Below are positions 1-7,297 of a stretch of DNA of 52,440 nucleotides, in pieces. Origin of the DNA: an uncultured Elusimicrobia bacterium (GTDB taxonomy: Bacteria > Elusimicrobiota > Elusimicrobia > Elusimicrobiales > UBA9959). Location: positions 1-52,440 of the forward strand of contig CAIQNV010000068.1 in the NCBI GenBank assembly GCA_903873295.1. The letters are read 5' to 3'. The stretch's first letter is position 1. Every line of letters begins with the position of its first letter. The notes under the pieces are model-generated. The model was not told the DNA's origin. It did no database searches and saw only the letters and a list, made by a program, of their open reading frames with translations. The position numbers and the translations under genes are program-made.

Positions 1-10
1 CGTAATTAAT

Positions 11-31
11 CATTTAGTAATCAGCGTCCCC
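11..31 (-). repeat. Dispersed GGGGACGCTG element, inverted copy
   Basis: Read on the minus strand this is GGGGACGCTGATTACTAAAT followed by G. It matches the plus-strand copies near 2378 and 6117. It is the only copy of this family seen on the minus strand. It lies just upstream of the signal peptidase gene. Confidence 0.55.
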
Positions 32-58
32 TGCTCCCTAAATGATGGAGCTATTTCT

Positions 59-766
59 ATGACGGCAAAAACAGGCAAGTTATTGCTGGCGGGCGTCATC
101 CTGGCCCTTGGTTTAAGATTCCTGGTTCCGGTAATGGGTTTAACCGGCTTGGCGATCTGCGCGGCCGCCGTTTATGTGCTTAAGGATTCGGCGGGAGCGA
201 TAAAAGGCGATGGCTTGACGATAAAACGCAGAATATTCATGCTCGTGCTGCTGGCGGCGGTATTTGGAACGTCTTTATATTATCGCCAGCTTTACCGGGC
301 CTTTAAGCTGCCGTCGGCCTCTATGGTCCCCTCTATACGGGAGAACGAGGGGATCATGGTGGATAGAAAGGCGTATGCCGCCAGAACGCCGCAGCGGGGC
401 GATATAATAGTTTTCGAATTTGAGCAGGAAGGCAAAAAGACGCTGGAATGTAAAAGGGTGGTCGGCCTTCCCGCGGAGAGCGTAGAGATCAAGGAAGGCC
501 GTATTTACATCAACGGGGTTCTGACGCTGATCCCGGAATTGCCAGCCGGGATCTCTTACGTGAACGCGGGAGATTTTGGCAAACAAGGACAAGCGTTCGC
601 AGTCCCGGCCGATGGCTATTATGTTCTGGGGGATAATCCTGCCGTCAGCCTGGACAGCAGATATTTCGGCTTTCTGAATAAAAGAGTTATTTACGGTAAG
701 GTGCTGTGGACTTATACCGGCATACCGCTGGTTAAAAGCTTAAAATTGCTGCTGCCGCCCGCTTGA
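59..766 (+). CDS. lepB: Signal peptidase I
   Basis: Membrane-bound serine protease that removes signal peptides from exported preproteins on the outer face of the inner membrane. The S26 motifs are present: PSASMVPS with the catalytic Ser at about residue 88, CKRVVG with the general-base Lys at about 132, and VLGDN..SLDSRYFG near the C-terminus. Hydrophobic segments at about 7-25, 28-42 and 57-75 give a longer membrane anchor than the usual one or two segments. The ATG follows GGAG at 8 nt. At 235 aa it is within the family range. The many signal-peptide proteins in the window are plausible substrates. Confidence 0.93.
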   Translation: MTAKTGKLLLAGVILALGLRFLVPVMGLTGLAICAAAVYVLKDSAGAIKGDGLTIKRRIFMLVLLAAVFGTSLYYRQLYRAFKLPSASMVPSIRENEGIMVDRKAYAARTPQRGDIIVFEFEQEGKKTLECKRVVGLPAESVEIKEGRIYINGVLTLIPELPAGISYVNAGDFGKQGQAFAVPADGYYVLGDNPAVSLDSRYFGFLNKRVIYGKVLWTYTGIPLVKSLKLLLPPA

Positions 767-792
767 AACAGGGCACGGCAGGTCCTATGGAG

Positions 793-807
793 CAGGTGAG
801 TCACCTG
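793..807. repeat. 15-bp perfect palindrome CAGGTGA-g-TCACCTG
   Basis: Two 7-bp arms flank a single G between lepB and the DUF2284 gene. No T-run follows, so it does not look like a terminator. An operator for a dimeric regulator is possible but unproven. Confidence 0.4.
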
Positions 808-829
808 TTACAAATTGAATAGCGTGGGG

Positions 830-847
830 AAAGGCGGGAGCCTTTTT
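830..847 (+). terminator. AAAGGC/GCCTTT hairpin with T-run
   Basis: Arms AAAGGC and GCCTTT flank a GGGA loop and are followed by TT. It lies after lepB and before the DUF2284 gene, so it can terminate lepB transcription. It is a short member of the dispersed AAAAGGC..GCCTTTT family. Confidence 0.55.
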
Positions 848-864
848 ATCTGAGAGTTATAAAA

Positions 865-1362
865 ATGAAAAAATACGCGAAGCATCTGAAAAGGGCGAAA
901 GAATTAGGCGCAAAGGAAGCGAAGATCATTTCGGCAAAAAGCGTTGTTACCGCGGGCTGGGTGCGGTTAAAGTGCCAATTCGGTTGCGATGGATATGGCA
1001 AGGCTCTGACCTGCCCGCCGAATTCGCCGACTCCGGAGCAGACCAGGAAAGTGCTGCAGGATTATAAACACGTTCTTTTGATCCACGGGGAAGAACATTC
1101 GGATATTCGCGGTATTGTAAGCGTATTGGAAAAAGAAATATTCCTGGATGGCTTTTACAAAGCTTTTGCCATGGCTGCGGGTCCGTGTGACCTTTGCGCG
1201 GAGTGTTCGGAATATTGCCGGCACACGGAAAAGGCCAGGCCGTCCATGGAGGCTTGCGGCATAGATGTGTACGAGACAGTCAGGGCTAACGGTTACCCGC
1301 TCAAAGTTGTCAATACAGAAGACGAAGCAGGTAATTACTACGGAATCGTGCTGATCGAATAA
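865..1362 (+). CDS. DUF2284 predicted metal-binding protein
   Basis: Cysteine-rich cytoplasmic protein of the DUF2284 family, predicted to bind metal or Fe-S. Its function has not been established to my knowledge. Visible ligands are C37 and C41 (CQFGC), C50 (LTCPP), and the cluster C108-x2-C111-x2-C114-x3-C118 followed by C131. The CPP...P segment and the C-terminal NYYGIVLIE are typical of the family. No signal peptide or membrane segment is present. The start has only a weak GAGAG 8 nt upstream. It stands alone between unrelated genes, so context gives no hint of a substrate. Confidence 0.8.
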   Translation: MKKYAKHLKRAKELGAKEAKIISAKSVVTAGWVRLKCQFGCDGYGKALTCPPNSPTPEQTRKVLQDYKHVLLIHGEEHSDIRGIVSVLEKEIFLDGFYKAFAMAAGPCDLCAECSEYCRHTEKARPSMEACGIDVYETVRANGYPLKVVNTEDEAGNYYGIVLIE

Positions 1363-1397
1363 AGGCGCGTCCCCCCGGTAACCGCCATTAGGTTTGC

Positions 1398-1403
1398 TAC
1401 AAT
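1398..1403 (+). promoter_or_regulatory. Promoter -10 TACAAT (TTTGCTACAAT)
   Basis: TTTGC directly precedes TACAAT, giving an extended -10 (TGn). Only 12 nt separate it from the next ATG, which has no Shine-Dalgarno sequence. The predicted leader is about 6 nt or less. Confidence 0.5.
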
Positions 1404-1415
1404 TTCCCTTATATT

Positions 1416-2369
1416 ATGCGAAAAAAGATCCTTGAGCCGGTAATGCTGGCGGGTTTGCTCCTGTCGGCGGTCTTAGCCTGGTATTTCCTTTATCGCGCCG
1501 TGATGGTCCCCGATTCCAGCATCTGGGGCGCCCCGATAACGATCTTCTTCATCTTGCTCGTTTTTTTCTTCCTGTGCACGGTTCTCGTCAGGAGCTCCGC
1601 CTATCTGGTAACGGTCCTGGCCGCTTCGTCGCTTCTGAGCCTTGTTTTTGCGGCGACGTGGCTCCATTTTACTCTCCTTATGCTTTCTATCGTCATCGCT
1701 TATTGCGCGATGCGTAATATACGGGAGAGCCTGGAGTTCTCGATAAAGCTCCGTTTCTTTAATTCGTTCATGAGCGGGCGCAGTTATATCGTGTTCGCAT
1801 TGATCGTAGCTATTACCAGCCAGTATTACGCCCTGGTGAGCAGGGGAGCGGGAGAGGTAAATCTCCCGACATTCGAGATCAGCAAGGATGTCGCGCTTTC
1901 CCTTGGAAAACTATACGGCCATATAAACCCGAAATATTCCTTTTTCTCGTCCGCGCGGGAAATAACCGTCGACAAATTTATTCTGCAGAATCAGAAGGCA
2001 GTTCTTCCCGAGCAGGATCCGGGGCGGGCGGCCGCGGCGATAAGTTCGGTCCTGGAGCAGGGAAGAAAACAGCTCTCCGAGCTTTCAGGAAAGCAATTGA
2101 GCGGCGGCGAACAGGTGGCCGATGTCTTTGTGGACCTTGCTACCAGGAAGATCAATGACTATTTTACGGTCGGGATCGCGAAGTCCGGCAAATCCAGCGC
2201 CATCCCGCTGTTCCTGACCTGCGTGCTCTTCCTGAGCCTGCTGCCGATCGCGACCATCGTCGGTTATGCCGGGGCCATTTTCTCCGCTCTGCTCTGCGGC
2301 GCCCTGCTTAAAAAAGGCGTTATTAAAAAGAAAATTAAGCAGGTCCAGACTGAATCATTGCTCCGCTAG
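1416..2369 (+). CDS. Unknown multi-span membrane protein
   Basis: I do not recognise the family. The protein has four N-terminal hydrophobic segments (about residues 7-27, 40-58, 62-80 and 84-97), a further segment at about 125-142, a long extracytoplasmic or cytoplasmic middle region of about 110 residues, and a C-terminal hydrophobic pair (about 262-298) ending in a Lys-rich tail (KKGVIKKKIK). The ATG has no ribosome-binding site and lies 12 nt from a -10 element, so a near-leaderless transcript is likely. It is monocistronic, with a terminator hairpin after it. Confidence 0.7.
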   Translation: MRKKILEPVMLAGLLLSAVLAWYFLYRAVMVPDSSIWGAPITIFFILLVFFFLCTVLVRSSAYLVTVLAASSLLSLVFAATWLHFTLLMLSIVIAYCAMRNIRESLEFSIKLRFFNSFMSGRSYIVFALIVAITSQYYALVSRGAGEVNLPTFEISKDVALSLGKLYGHINPKYSFFSSAREITVDKFILQNQKAVLPEQDPGRAAAAISSVLEQGRKQLSELSGKQLSGGEQVADVFVDLATRKINDYFTVGIAKSGKSSAIPLFLTCVLFLSLLPIATIVGYAGAIFSALLCGALLKKGVIKKKIKQVQTESLLR

Positions 2370-2377
2370 AGGGGGAT

Positions 2378-2420
2378 GGGGGACGCTGATTACTTAATGA
2401 CTGTTTATTAACAAGTCATG
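2378..2420 (+). repeat. GGGGGACGCTGATTACT dispersed element
   Basis: GGGGGACGCTGATTACTTAA is followed by TGACT-GTTTATTAACA-AGTCA, which can fold through TGACT/AGTCA. The same composite recurs at 6117-6156. It lies directly after the stop codon of the membrane protein gene and before a terminator hairpin. Confidence 0.6.
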
Positions 2421-2426
2421 CGGAAT

Positions 2427-2453
2427 CGCCGGGGAAGCCCGGCGGTTTTTTTT
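2427..2453 (+). terminator. CGCCGGG-GAAG-CCCGGCG terminator hairpin
   Basis: A perfect 7-bp stem with a GAAG loop is followed by GG and eight T. It is placed correctly to terminate the upstream plus-strand gene. It is a copy of the dominant intergenic hairpin family of this window. Confidence 0.85.
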
Positions 2454-2547
2454 GGACCACCAGGGGCCAAAGGGCCTAGGTCCGGGGCGCCATTTTCCCC
2501 CGGAATACCGGGCCTTTCTGCTCTATATATCCATAGGAGGGTTCGGC

Positions 2548-2553
2548 TACAAT
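2548..2553 (+). promoter_or_regulatory. Promoter -10 TACAAT upstream of the repeat protein gene
   Basis: GGCTACAATATC lies 50 nt before the chosen start of the large secreted repeat protein. It resembles the other TAnAAT boxes of the window. No convincing -35 was seen. Confidence 0.4.
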
Positions 2554-2602
2554 ATCTTATCTGTTCGATAAGCTCCGGAAATCCGGAACCCAGGAGATGT
2601 TA

Positions 2603-4522
2603 ATGAAAAAAACATTCTGCGCGGCGTCGTTGTTTCCCTCTCTTCTAATAGCCTCGGGCGTGATCTTTGCCTCAAGCGACGGGGTTATGCAACTGTCGGA
2701 TGTTAGCGACAGTGTTAAGCAAATCATACAAGAACAGAAAGATTTTCAAGGTAAGCCGCCGCCACAAGGGTGGCAGCCTGGTCAGCCCGGCGGCGATCAC
2801 GGCGGTCAGCCCGGCGGCGATCACGGCGGTCAGCCCGGCGGCGATCACGGCGGTCAACCCGGCGGCGATCACGGCGGTCAACCCGGTCAGCCCGGTCAGC
2901 CTGGTCAACCCGGCCAGCCTCCCCAGCCGCCTCAGCCGCCTCAGCCGCCTGCCCCGGTGGATACCACTCATGCGCGTAACGATGGCTTAAGGGATGGCGC
3001 CGCAGTGGGCGGCAGGGAAGGAAGGCAGAAAGGCTACGCGGATGGCGTCGATGCCGGAGAAAGGGAAGGGCGCAGGAGAGGCACTGATGAAGGTGATGCC
3101 GCGGGCAGGCAGGCGGGCTATAGGGACGGCTATACCGTCGATCAGTCCGCGGGAACACAGAAAGGGAACGTGGACGGCCAGAACGCCGGAACCTCTAACG
3201 GCACCCAGGCCGGCCAAAAGCGCTGCTATGACGAGGGATATACTAACGGTTACAACTCCGCCTTTGCCACGGCGAAACAGTTAGGACTGCAGGACGCCGC
3301 TTCCTATAATGCGGGATACGCGAAGGGCCAGACCGAAGCGTCTGTCATAGAGGCTCAGAACGGGCAGAAGGCAGGCTATCAAGCCGGCTTCAGCCAGCGC
3401 GAGGCCGAACTCCAGAACTCTTCCCTCGATACTAGGGGCGTCTTCGCGAAAAGCCTGACGATGGGACCGGCGAAGGGCCTTCCTATAGAGCTGGCCCGCA
3501 ACGGATATGCGACTCCGGAAGAGCAGCAGGCCTACCAGCAAGGCTATCAGGAGGGCTATCGCAATAGCTACCAGCGGTCGTACGAGGACGCCAAGCGGCA
3601 GGGCTATAACGAGCGGTTCCAGATGGCGTACAGGCGGGCCTACGACGCGCAGTTCTCGGCCAGCTACCGGAACGGCTATGCCGAAGGAAAAGATAAGGGC
3701 TACCAGGACGCTTATAACTCGGCGTATAACACGACCTATAACCAGTACTATGATGCATACAGCAAAATGGAATATGCCGACCAGCGCACCCAGGGTCTGA
3801 ATATCGGCACGGTTCTCGGCACCAAGGAAGGCTTCGCGGCCGGCTGCGCCGAACAGACGAAACTCGGCTACAAGGCCGGTTACGAGAAGACGGCGGCCGC
3901 GGTGTATCCCGGCGCCTTTGCCGCGGGTAAACAGTCCGGTATCGCGGCGGCGGATAAGTATTACAGCGAGAACGCGGTGCTGAAGGTAGTCAACATCGTG
4001 TTCTCCGACGAGAATAATAACGGCCAGTTCGAGGCGAGCGAGAACATCATGCTGACGGCCGAAGTAAGGAACTTCGGTTCCCAGAAGTCGGACACTGTCG
4101 CCATAGTGGTCAAGAGCGAGCGCGGGGAGATAACCCTCGTGCCCGATCTGAAGGCCGACGGTGTGGGCGGCCGGGCGAAAACAGTGGTGACCTTTAACAT
4201 CGGCAAGCTCTATGATGTCGTCGCGCCGGACGCGGACGCTCTTTCCGTGACGTTCTCGGAAAAGGGCCGGCAGGTAGGCGATTTCCGCCAGATGTATACG
4301 AGGACGAACCCCAATAAGGTCGGCGTCGTGGGAAAGGATGGCGCCGATGTAACGAAAAAAGACACCTGGTTCTTCCCCGGCAAGATCACTTCGCTTAACA
4401 GCGGCGATAAAGTCATAATAACCGAAACTAAGGGAAGTTATTACAAGGTCCGCAAGTCCGAAGTTGCCGGCGGGAATTGGACCGAGGGTTATATCAATAG
4501 CAATAAACTGACTCTCCAGTAG
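2603..4522 (+). CDS. Large secreted repeat protein with Pro/Gly tract, GYxxG repeats and SH3-like end
   Basis: Exported protein of unknown function. The start is ATG 2603, because CAGGAG abuts the alternative ATG at 2597 but sits 6 nt before 2603. A signal peptide (about residues 1-24) is followed by tandem QPGGDHGG repeats and a QPGQP/PQPPQPP tract (about 60-118). Next comes a long region of degenerate short repeats built on GYxxG, GxxxG and AYxxGY (about 125-450), very rich in Tyr, Gly, Ala and charged residues. A CARDB-like domain follows, beginning with a possible calcium loop (DENNNGQFEASE). The C-terminus looks like a bacterial SH3 domain (YYKVRKS...WTEGYINSNKL). The architecture suggests a cell-surface or matrix protein; that role is inference. 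Confidence 0.75.
   Translation: MKKTFCAASLFPSLLIASGVIFASSDGVMQLSDVSDSVKQIIQEQKDFQGKPPPQGWQPGQPGGDHGGQPGGDHGGQPGGDHGGQPGGDHGGQPGQPGQPGQPGQPPQPPQPPQPPAPVDTTHARNDGLRDGAAVGGREGRQKGYADGVDAGEREGRRRGTDEGDAAGRQAGYRDGYTVDQSAGTQKGNVDGQNAGTSNGTQAGQKRCYDEGYTNGYNSAFATAKQLGLQDAASYNAGYAKGQTEASVIEAQNGQKAGYQAGFSQREAELQNSSLDTRGVFAKSLTMGPAKGLPIELARNGYATPEEQQAYQQGYQEGYRNSYQRSYEDAKRQGYNERFQMAYRRAYDAQFSASYRNGYAEGKDKGYQDAYNSAYNTTYNQYYDAYSKMEYADQRTQGLNIGTVLGTKEGFAAGCAEQTKLGYKAGYEKTAAAVYPGAFAAGKQSGIAAADKYYSENAVLKVVNIVFSDENNNGQFEASENIMLTAEVRNFGSQKSDTVAIVVKSERGEITLVPDLKADGVGGRAKTVVTFNIGKLYDVVAPDADALSVTFSEKGRQVGDFRQMYTRTNPNKVGVVGKDGADVTKKDTWFFPGKITSLNSGDKVIITETKGSYYKVRKSEVAGGNWTEGYINSNKLTLQ
2783..2878 (+). repeat. Four tandem 24-bp repeats coding QPGGDHGG
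   Basis: Four near-identical 24-bp units run head to tail; the fourth begins CAACCC rather than CAGCCC. They are followed by 9-bp units coding QPG and QPP up to about 2950. Such tracts expand and contract by slippage, so length may vary between strains. Confidence 0.9.
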
Positions 4523-4547
4523 AGGAGCGTCAACGCGTAATGCAAAG

Positions 4548-4577
4548 CCGCCGGGGAAGCCCGGCGGTTTTGTTTTT
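4548..4577 (+). terminator. CCGCCGGG-GAAG-CCCGGCGG terminator
   Basis: A perfect 8-bp stem with a GAAG loop is followed by TTTTGTTTTT. It is correctly placed after the large secreted repeat protein gene. Confidence 0.88.
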
Positions 4578-4585
4578 AGAAATTC

Positions 4586-4628
4586 CGGGGACAGTATACA
4601 TATCGGGCAATTAAGTATACTGTTCCCG
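4586..4628. repeat. REP-like palindrome CGGGGACAGTATAC...GTATACTGTTCCCG
   Basis: Two 14-nt arms with one G-U type mismatch flank about 15 nt. From memory, GGGGACAGTATAC ends resemble dispersed elements mobilised by REP-associated tyrosine transposases. No transposase gene is in this window. Related copies lie at 8659 and 6197, with a half copy near 10453. Confidence 0.65.
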
Positions 4629-4662
4629 TAACCTGAGGGCTAAAGAAGATGTAAGGGGGATA

Positions 4663-6138
4663 GTGATCTGGCCGGCGGTCTCCGCAATATTTCCATATTT
4701 TATGCCCACTTCGATTAATGAATACATGGCGTGGATAATATTGCTGACTTTCATCGCTCCCCTGGCGATCTTCATCTACTTATTCAGAAATCCGGTCAAT
4801 ATTAAAAAAGAAAGACGGCTCGATCCGGGGCCGTCGCCTGCGGATGCCGTCGCTGAACCGGCGCCAGTCGCGGAAACGGCGCCGCCCGCCGATATTCTCA
4901 CCCGGGCCAAGGCCCGGTGCTCTGACGGTTCGTTCCGGGATGCGCTGGACGAGCTGAAGAAAATACCAAGGGCTCGATGGCGCGAGGGAGAGTGTTCCCT
5001 GGCGCTGCGGGCCAGTCTGCGTTTGAATGAGTTCGCATACGCCGATGAGCTGTTCAAATGGACCGGGAGCCAGGCGGGACTTCGCGATTCGGCCCTGCTG
5101 CAATACCTTTTCGCCATTATCTGTGAACGGGCCGGTAATGCCAAGCGCGCGGCTGCCATGTATGACAAGCTGCTCCGCATAAACGGCAATTACCAGGATT
5201 GCGAGGCGCGCCTGCGCCGCCTGCGGCGGCAGCCCGCCGAGGATGCGCGCGCAATGTCCGCTTATTTTGAGACCACAGGCCGGGGCAGGCCCGGGCACGG
5301 CCAGCCCTTCAAGGACCTGCCGGTGCTGCGGGACGTGGCCGGGCGGTTCAGCCTCCTGAGTATTCTGGGCGTCGGCGGCAGCGGTATCGTTTTCCTGGCG
5401 AAAGACAAGTCCCGGGACCGGCTTGTGGCGCTGAAGCGCATGAGCCACGAGATCTCCCGCAACGCCGAGGACAAGGCGCTTTTCCTTGCGGAGGCCAAGA
5501 CACTTTCGGAACTCCGGCACCCGCGCATCGTGGAATTTTACGAGGCCCTTGAGTTCGGTGAGGACGTTTACCTGGTGCTCGAGTATGTAGATTGGGAAAC
5601 CCTCCAGACCGTGCTGGCCCTGAGGGGCCGGCTGACGCCCGCCGAAGTGGCGCCTATTCTTACGGCGGTGGCCGAGGCGCTGGTCTTCGCGCATGAAAAG
5701 AAGGTCATCCACCGCGACCTGAAGCCGGGGAATATCGTCGCGGGGCCTAAGGACTTCGTAAAGGTCATGGATTTCGGGATAGCCCGCCATTTTGACCCGG
5801 AGACGATGGATACTCAGGAAGTGGATGTTGTCGGCACCCCCGCCTACATGGCGCCCGAACAGCACGCGGGCGTAACCACCCCGCTCTCGGATATCTATTC
5901 CTTCGGCGTGACGGCCTATGTTCTTATTACGGGGCGCCTGCCTTTTGCCGGGCCTTCCGCCTTCTACTACAGCCAGAAAATGGAGCGCGATTATCCCAAG
6001 CTGCCGGCCGAATTGCCCTCCTATCTGCGCGAGCTAATTGACAGCTGCCTCATGTTCGATCCCGGACAGCGTCCGCCAGACGCCGCCACCCTGCTGCGGC
6101 TGCTGTCGGAGACCCAGGGGACGCTGATGACTAAATGA
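4663..6138 (+). CDS. Membrane-anchored Ser/Thr protein kinase with TPR-like segment
   Basis: Hanks-type kinase that phosphorylates Ser/Thr on unknown partners. The GTG start follows AAGGGGG at a good distance; the next ATG (4702) lacks this. An N-terminal membrane segment (about residues 22-41) is followed by a Pro/Ala linker and a helical TPR-like region (about 78-195). The catalytic domain covers about 229-485: glycine loop GVGGSG 236-241, Lys258 in VALKR, Glu277, HRDLKPGN 350-357, DFG 370-372 and GTPAYMAPEQ 391-400. All catalytic residues are present. The kinase is C-terminal to the anchor, the reverse of the PknB layout with extracellular PASTA domains. The last eight codons lie inside a dispersed repeat. 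Confidence 0.9.
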   Translation: MIWPAVSAIFPYFMPTSINEYMAWIILLTFIAPLAIFIYLFRNPVNIKKERRLDPGPSPADAVAEPAPVAETAPPADILTRAKARCSDGSFRDALDELKKIPRARWREGECSLALRASLRLNEFAYADELFKWTGSQAGLRDSALLQYLFAIICERAGNAKRAAAMYDKLLRINGNYQDCEARLRRLRRQPAEDARAMSAYFETTGRGRPGHGQPFKDLPVLRDVAGRFSLLSILGVGGSGIVFLAKDKSRDRLVALKRMSHEISRNAEDKALFLAEAKTLSELRHPRIVEFYEALEFGEDVYLVLEYVDWETLQTVLALRGRLTPAEVAPILTAVAEALVFAHEKKVIHRDLKPGNIVAGPKDFVKVMDFGIARHFDPETMDTQEVDVVGTPAYMAPEQHAGVTTPLSDIYSFGVTAYVLITGRLPFAGPSAFYYSQKMERDYPKLPAELPSYLRELIDSCLMFDPGQRPPDAATLLRLLSETQGTLMTK

Positions 6139-6156
6139 CTATTTATTAACAAGTCA
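6117..6156 (+). repeat. GGGGACGCTGATGACT element overlapping a kinase C-terminus
   Basis: This copy of the element at 2378 begins inside the kinase gene. It provides the final codons (GTLMTK and stop) and then continues with TGACT-ATTTATTAACA-AGTCA. Confidence 0.6.
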
Positions 6157-6164
6157 ATTGAGAA

Positions 6165-6185
6165 CGCCGGGGAAGCCCGGCGGTT
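6165..6185 (+). terminator. CGCCGGG-GAAG-CCCGGCG hairpin with weak T-run
   Basis: The stem is perfect, but only GTT and then a G-run follow. It is a member of the hairpin family whose terminator function is doubtful here. Confidence 0.5.
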
Positions 6186-6196
6186 GGGGGGAATAT

Positions 6197-6242
6197 GGGG
6201 ACAGCGCACTATTTTCTGCTGGAATAAATAGGGCGCTGTTCC
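6197..6242. repeat. REP-like palindrome GGGGACAGCGC...GCGCTGTTCC
   Basis: The outer arms GGGGACAGCGC and GCGCTGTTCC, plus inner arms CTATTT and AAATAG, make a long imperfect stem between two convergent genes. It is a diverged relative of the GGGGACAGTATAC palindromes. Confidence 0.6.
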
Positions 6243-6253
6243 TAGGTTCCCGG

Positions 6254-6916
6254 CTATTTATCGTCGGAGATATTCGAGACGTCGCGTAACAGCATGTAGA
6301 GGCCGAAGAGGAAGAGCGCTATGCAGCCGACGGTGACGGCGAAGAACCACCCCAGCGACTGCGCTATACCCGCCAGCCCCGGCTCGGTCTGGAACGGAAC
6401 CTTGTCCAGAGAGTTAAGATAATTATAGACCTGGTAGAGGCAGCCGCCGAAGCCGAAGAGGGCGGCGGCGAACGGTATGACTTTGCCCTGTACGAGCGAC
6501 GTGAGCGCGTTCTCCGGCACGGCGGAGCTGGTGAACCCGGCCTGCATACCCGGGGGAGCCGCCTGCGCACCGCGTCCCTCCGCCCTTCCGGAATCCGTCA
6601 ATTCTTTCAGCCGGGGGAGCTCGCCGCCGTCCAGCCAGAAACCGCCGCAGCCGGCGCATTTATCCGCCTGGAGCAGCGGGTTCACCAGGCCGCCGCGGAG
6701 CGTCGTTCGTCCGCAGCGCGGGCACTTAATGTCCGAAGGGCCGGGGCTTATCAGGGAGAGGTCCGGCGCGGCACCGTCCCCGGAGCGCAGCACGGCCTCC
6801 AGTTCCCCGGAGTCCAGCCAGACGCCCCGGCAGCGGGGGCATTGATCAACGGCGACGCCGCCCGGTCCTTCCGCGCCAGCCAGCGCCTCATCCCCGCATT
6901 TAGGACAATTGTTCAT
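6254..6916 (-). CDS. Membrane protein with two zf-TFIIB zinc ribbons
   Basis: Two N-terminal zf-TFIIB domains are visible: CPKCG...CPRCRGVWLDSGEL (C4, C7, C26, C29) and CPRCG...CAGCGGFWLDGGEL (C65, C68, C87, C90). Two C-terminal membrane segments follow (about 143-162 and 186-207). The start is placed at the internal ATG because GGAGAGG lies 2 nt upstream; an in-frame ATG 48 nt earlier has no such site. The function of these domains in bacteria is not established. It is convergent with the upstream kinase gene, with a REP-like palindrome between the two stop codons. Confidence 0.82.
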   Translation of the reverse strand: MNNCPKCGDEALAGAEGPGGVAVDQCPRCRGVWLDSGELEAVLRSGDGAAPDLSLISPGPSDIKCPRCGRTTLRGGLVNPLLQADKCAGCGGFWLDGGELPRLKELTDSGRAEGRGAQAAPPGMQAGFTSSAVPENALTSLVQGKVIPFAAALFGFGGCLYQVYNYLNSLDKVPFQTEPGLAGIAQSLGWFFAVTVGCIALFLFGLYMLLRDVSNISDDK

Positions 6917-7019
6917 AGCCTCTCCGCCATAATAATAACATTTCGCAGCTAAGGGCTTAAACAAGCAGAAAGCCCGTCAGGACTTAGGCAGCGCAGTAAA
7001 ATCTAATCTTCGTATGGAA

Positions 7020-7047
7020 CCGCCGGGGAAGCCCGGCGGTTTTATTT
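7020..7047 (+). repeat. Orphan CCGCCGGG-GAAG-CCCGGCGG hairpin
   Basis: A perfect 8-bp stem and TTTTATTT, but no plus-strand gene ends upstream after 6138. It lies between the start of the minus-strand zf-TFIIB gene and a plus-strand gene. It therefore looks like a dispersed repeat, although it could stop antisense read-through. Confidence 0.8.
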
Positions 7048-7129
7048 CGTGCGGGCTTTATGCAGGCAGAGGGTGTTGTTTGCTGTTGATCGTCCCCGCC
7101 GACATCGCGCGCCGCGGCATTAAACTGCG

Positions 7130-7157
7130 GGCTTAACTAATCGCTGTTAGTTAAGCC
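7130..7157. repeat. 11-bp perfect inverted repeat GGCTTAACTAA
   Basis: GGCTTAACTAA and TTAGTTAAGCC flank TCGCTG. There is no T-run. In the 382-nt divergent region between 6916 and 7298 the only other features seen are the orphan hairpin and a -10 element. A regulator-binding site or small-RNA stem is possible. Confidence 0.5.
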
Positions 7158-7226
7158 GCCGCTCCTGGGGCCGAAAACAGGATGGCAATGGTTCTTTGGC
7201 CTCAGGGAGTTAAGCGGCGTGTGCGG

Positions 7227-7232
7227 TATACT
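7227..7232 (+). promoter_or_regulatory. Possible -10 TATACT
   Basis: GCGGTATACTTG lies 66 nt before the ATG of the secreted duplicated protein. No clear -35 was found. Confidence 0.35.
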
Positions 7233-7297
7233 TGTAACATAAGGTCTTCAGCCATTCCTGGGGGGGCTAAGATGAGACAAGCAGAGGAGACAATAAA

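Noticed and set aside
2783..2950. CRISPR-like array from the regular repeats
   Set aside because: The repeats are contiguous without unique spacers and code for protein.
2672..3158. Several reading frames in the QPGGDHGG repeat region on both strands
   Set aside because: Tandem 24-bp repeats keep all frames open; only the frame with signal peptide, ribosome-binding site and downstream domains is credible.
4780..5865. Long minus-strand reading frame of 361 codons opposite the Ser/Thr kinase
   Set aside because: It is antisense to a gene with every kinase motif intact, has no ribosome-binding site of note and codes a low-complexity His/Arg/Gly-rich sequence typical of a shadow frame in GC-rich DNA.
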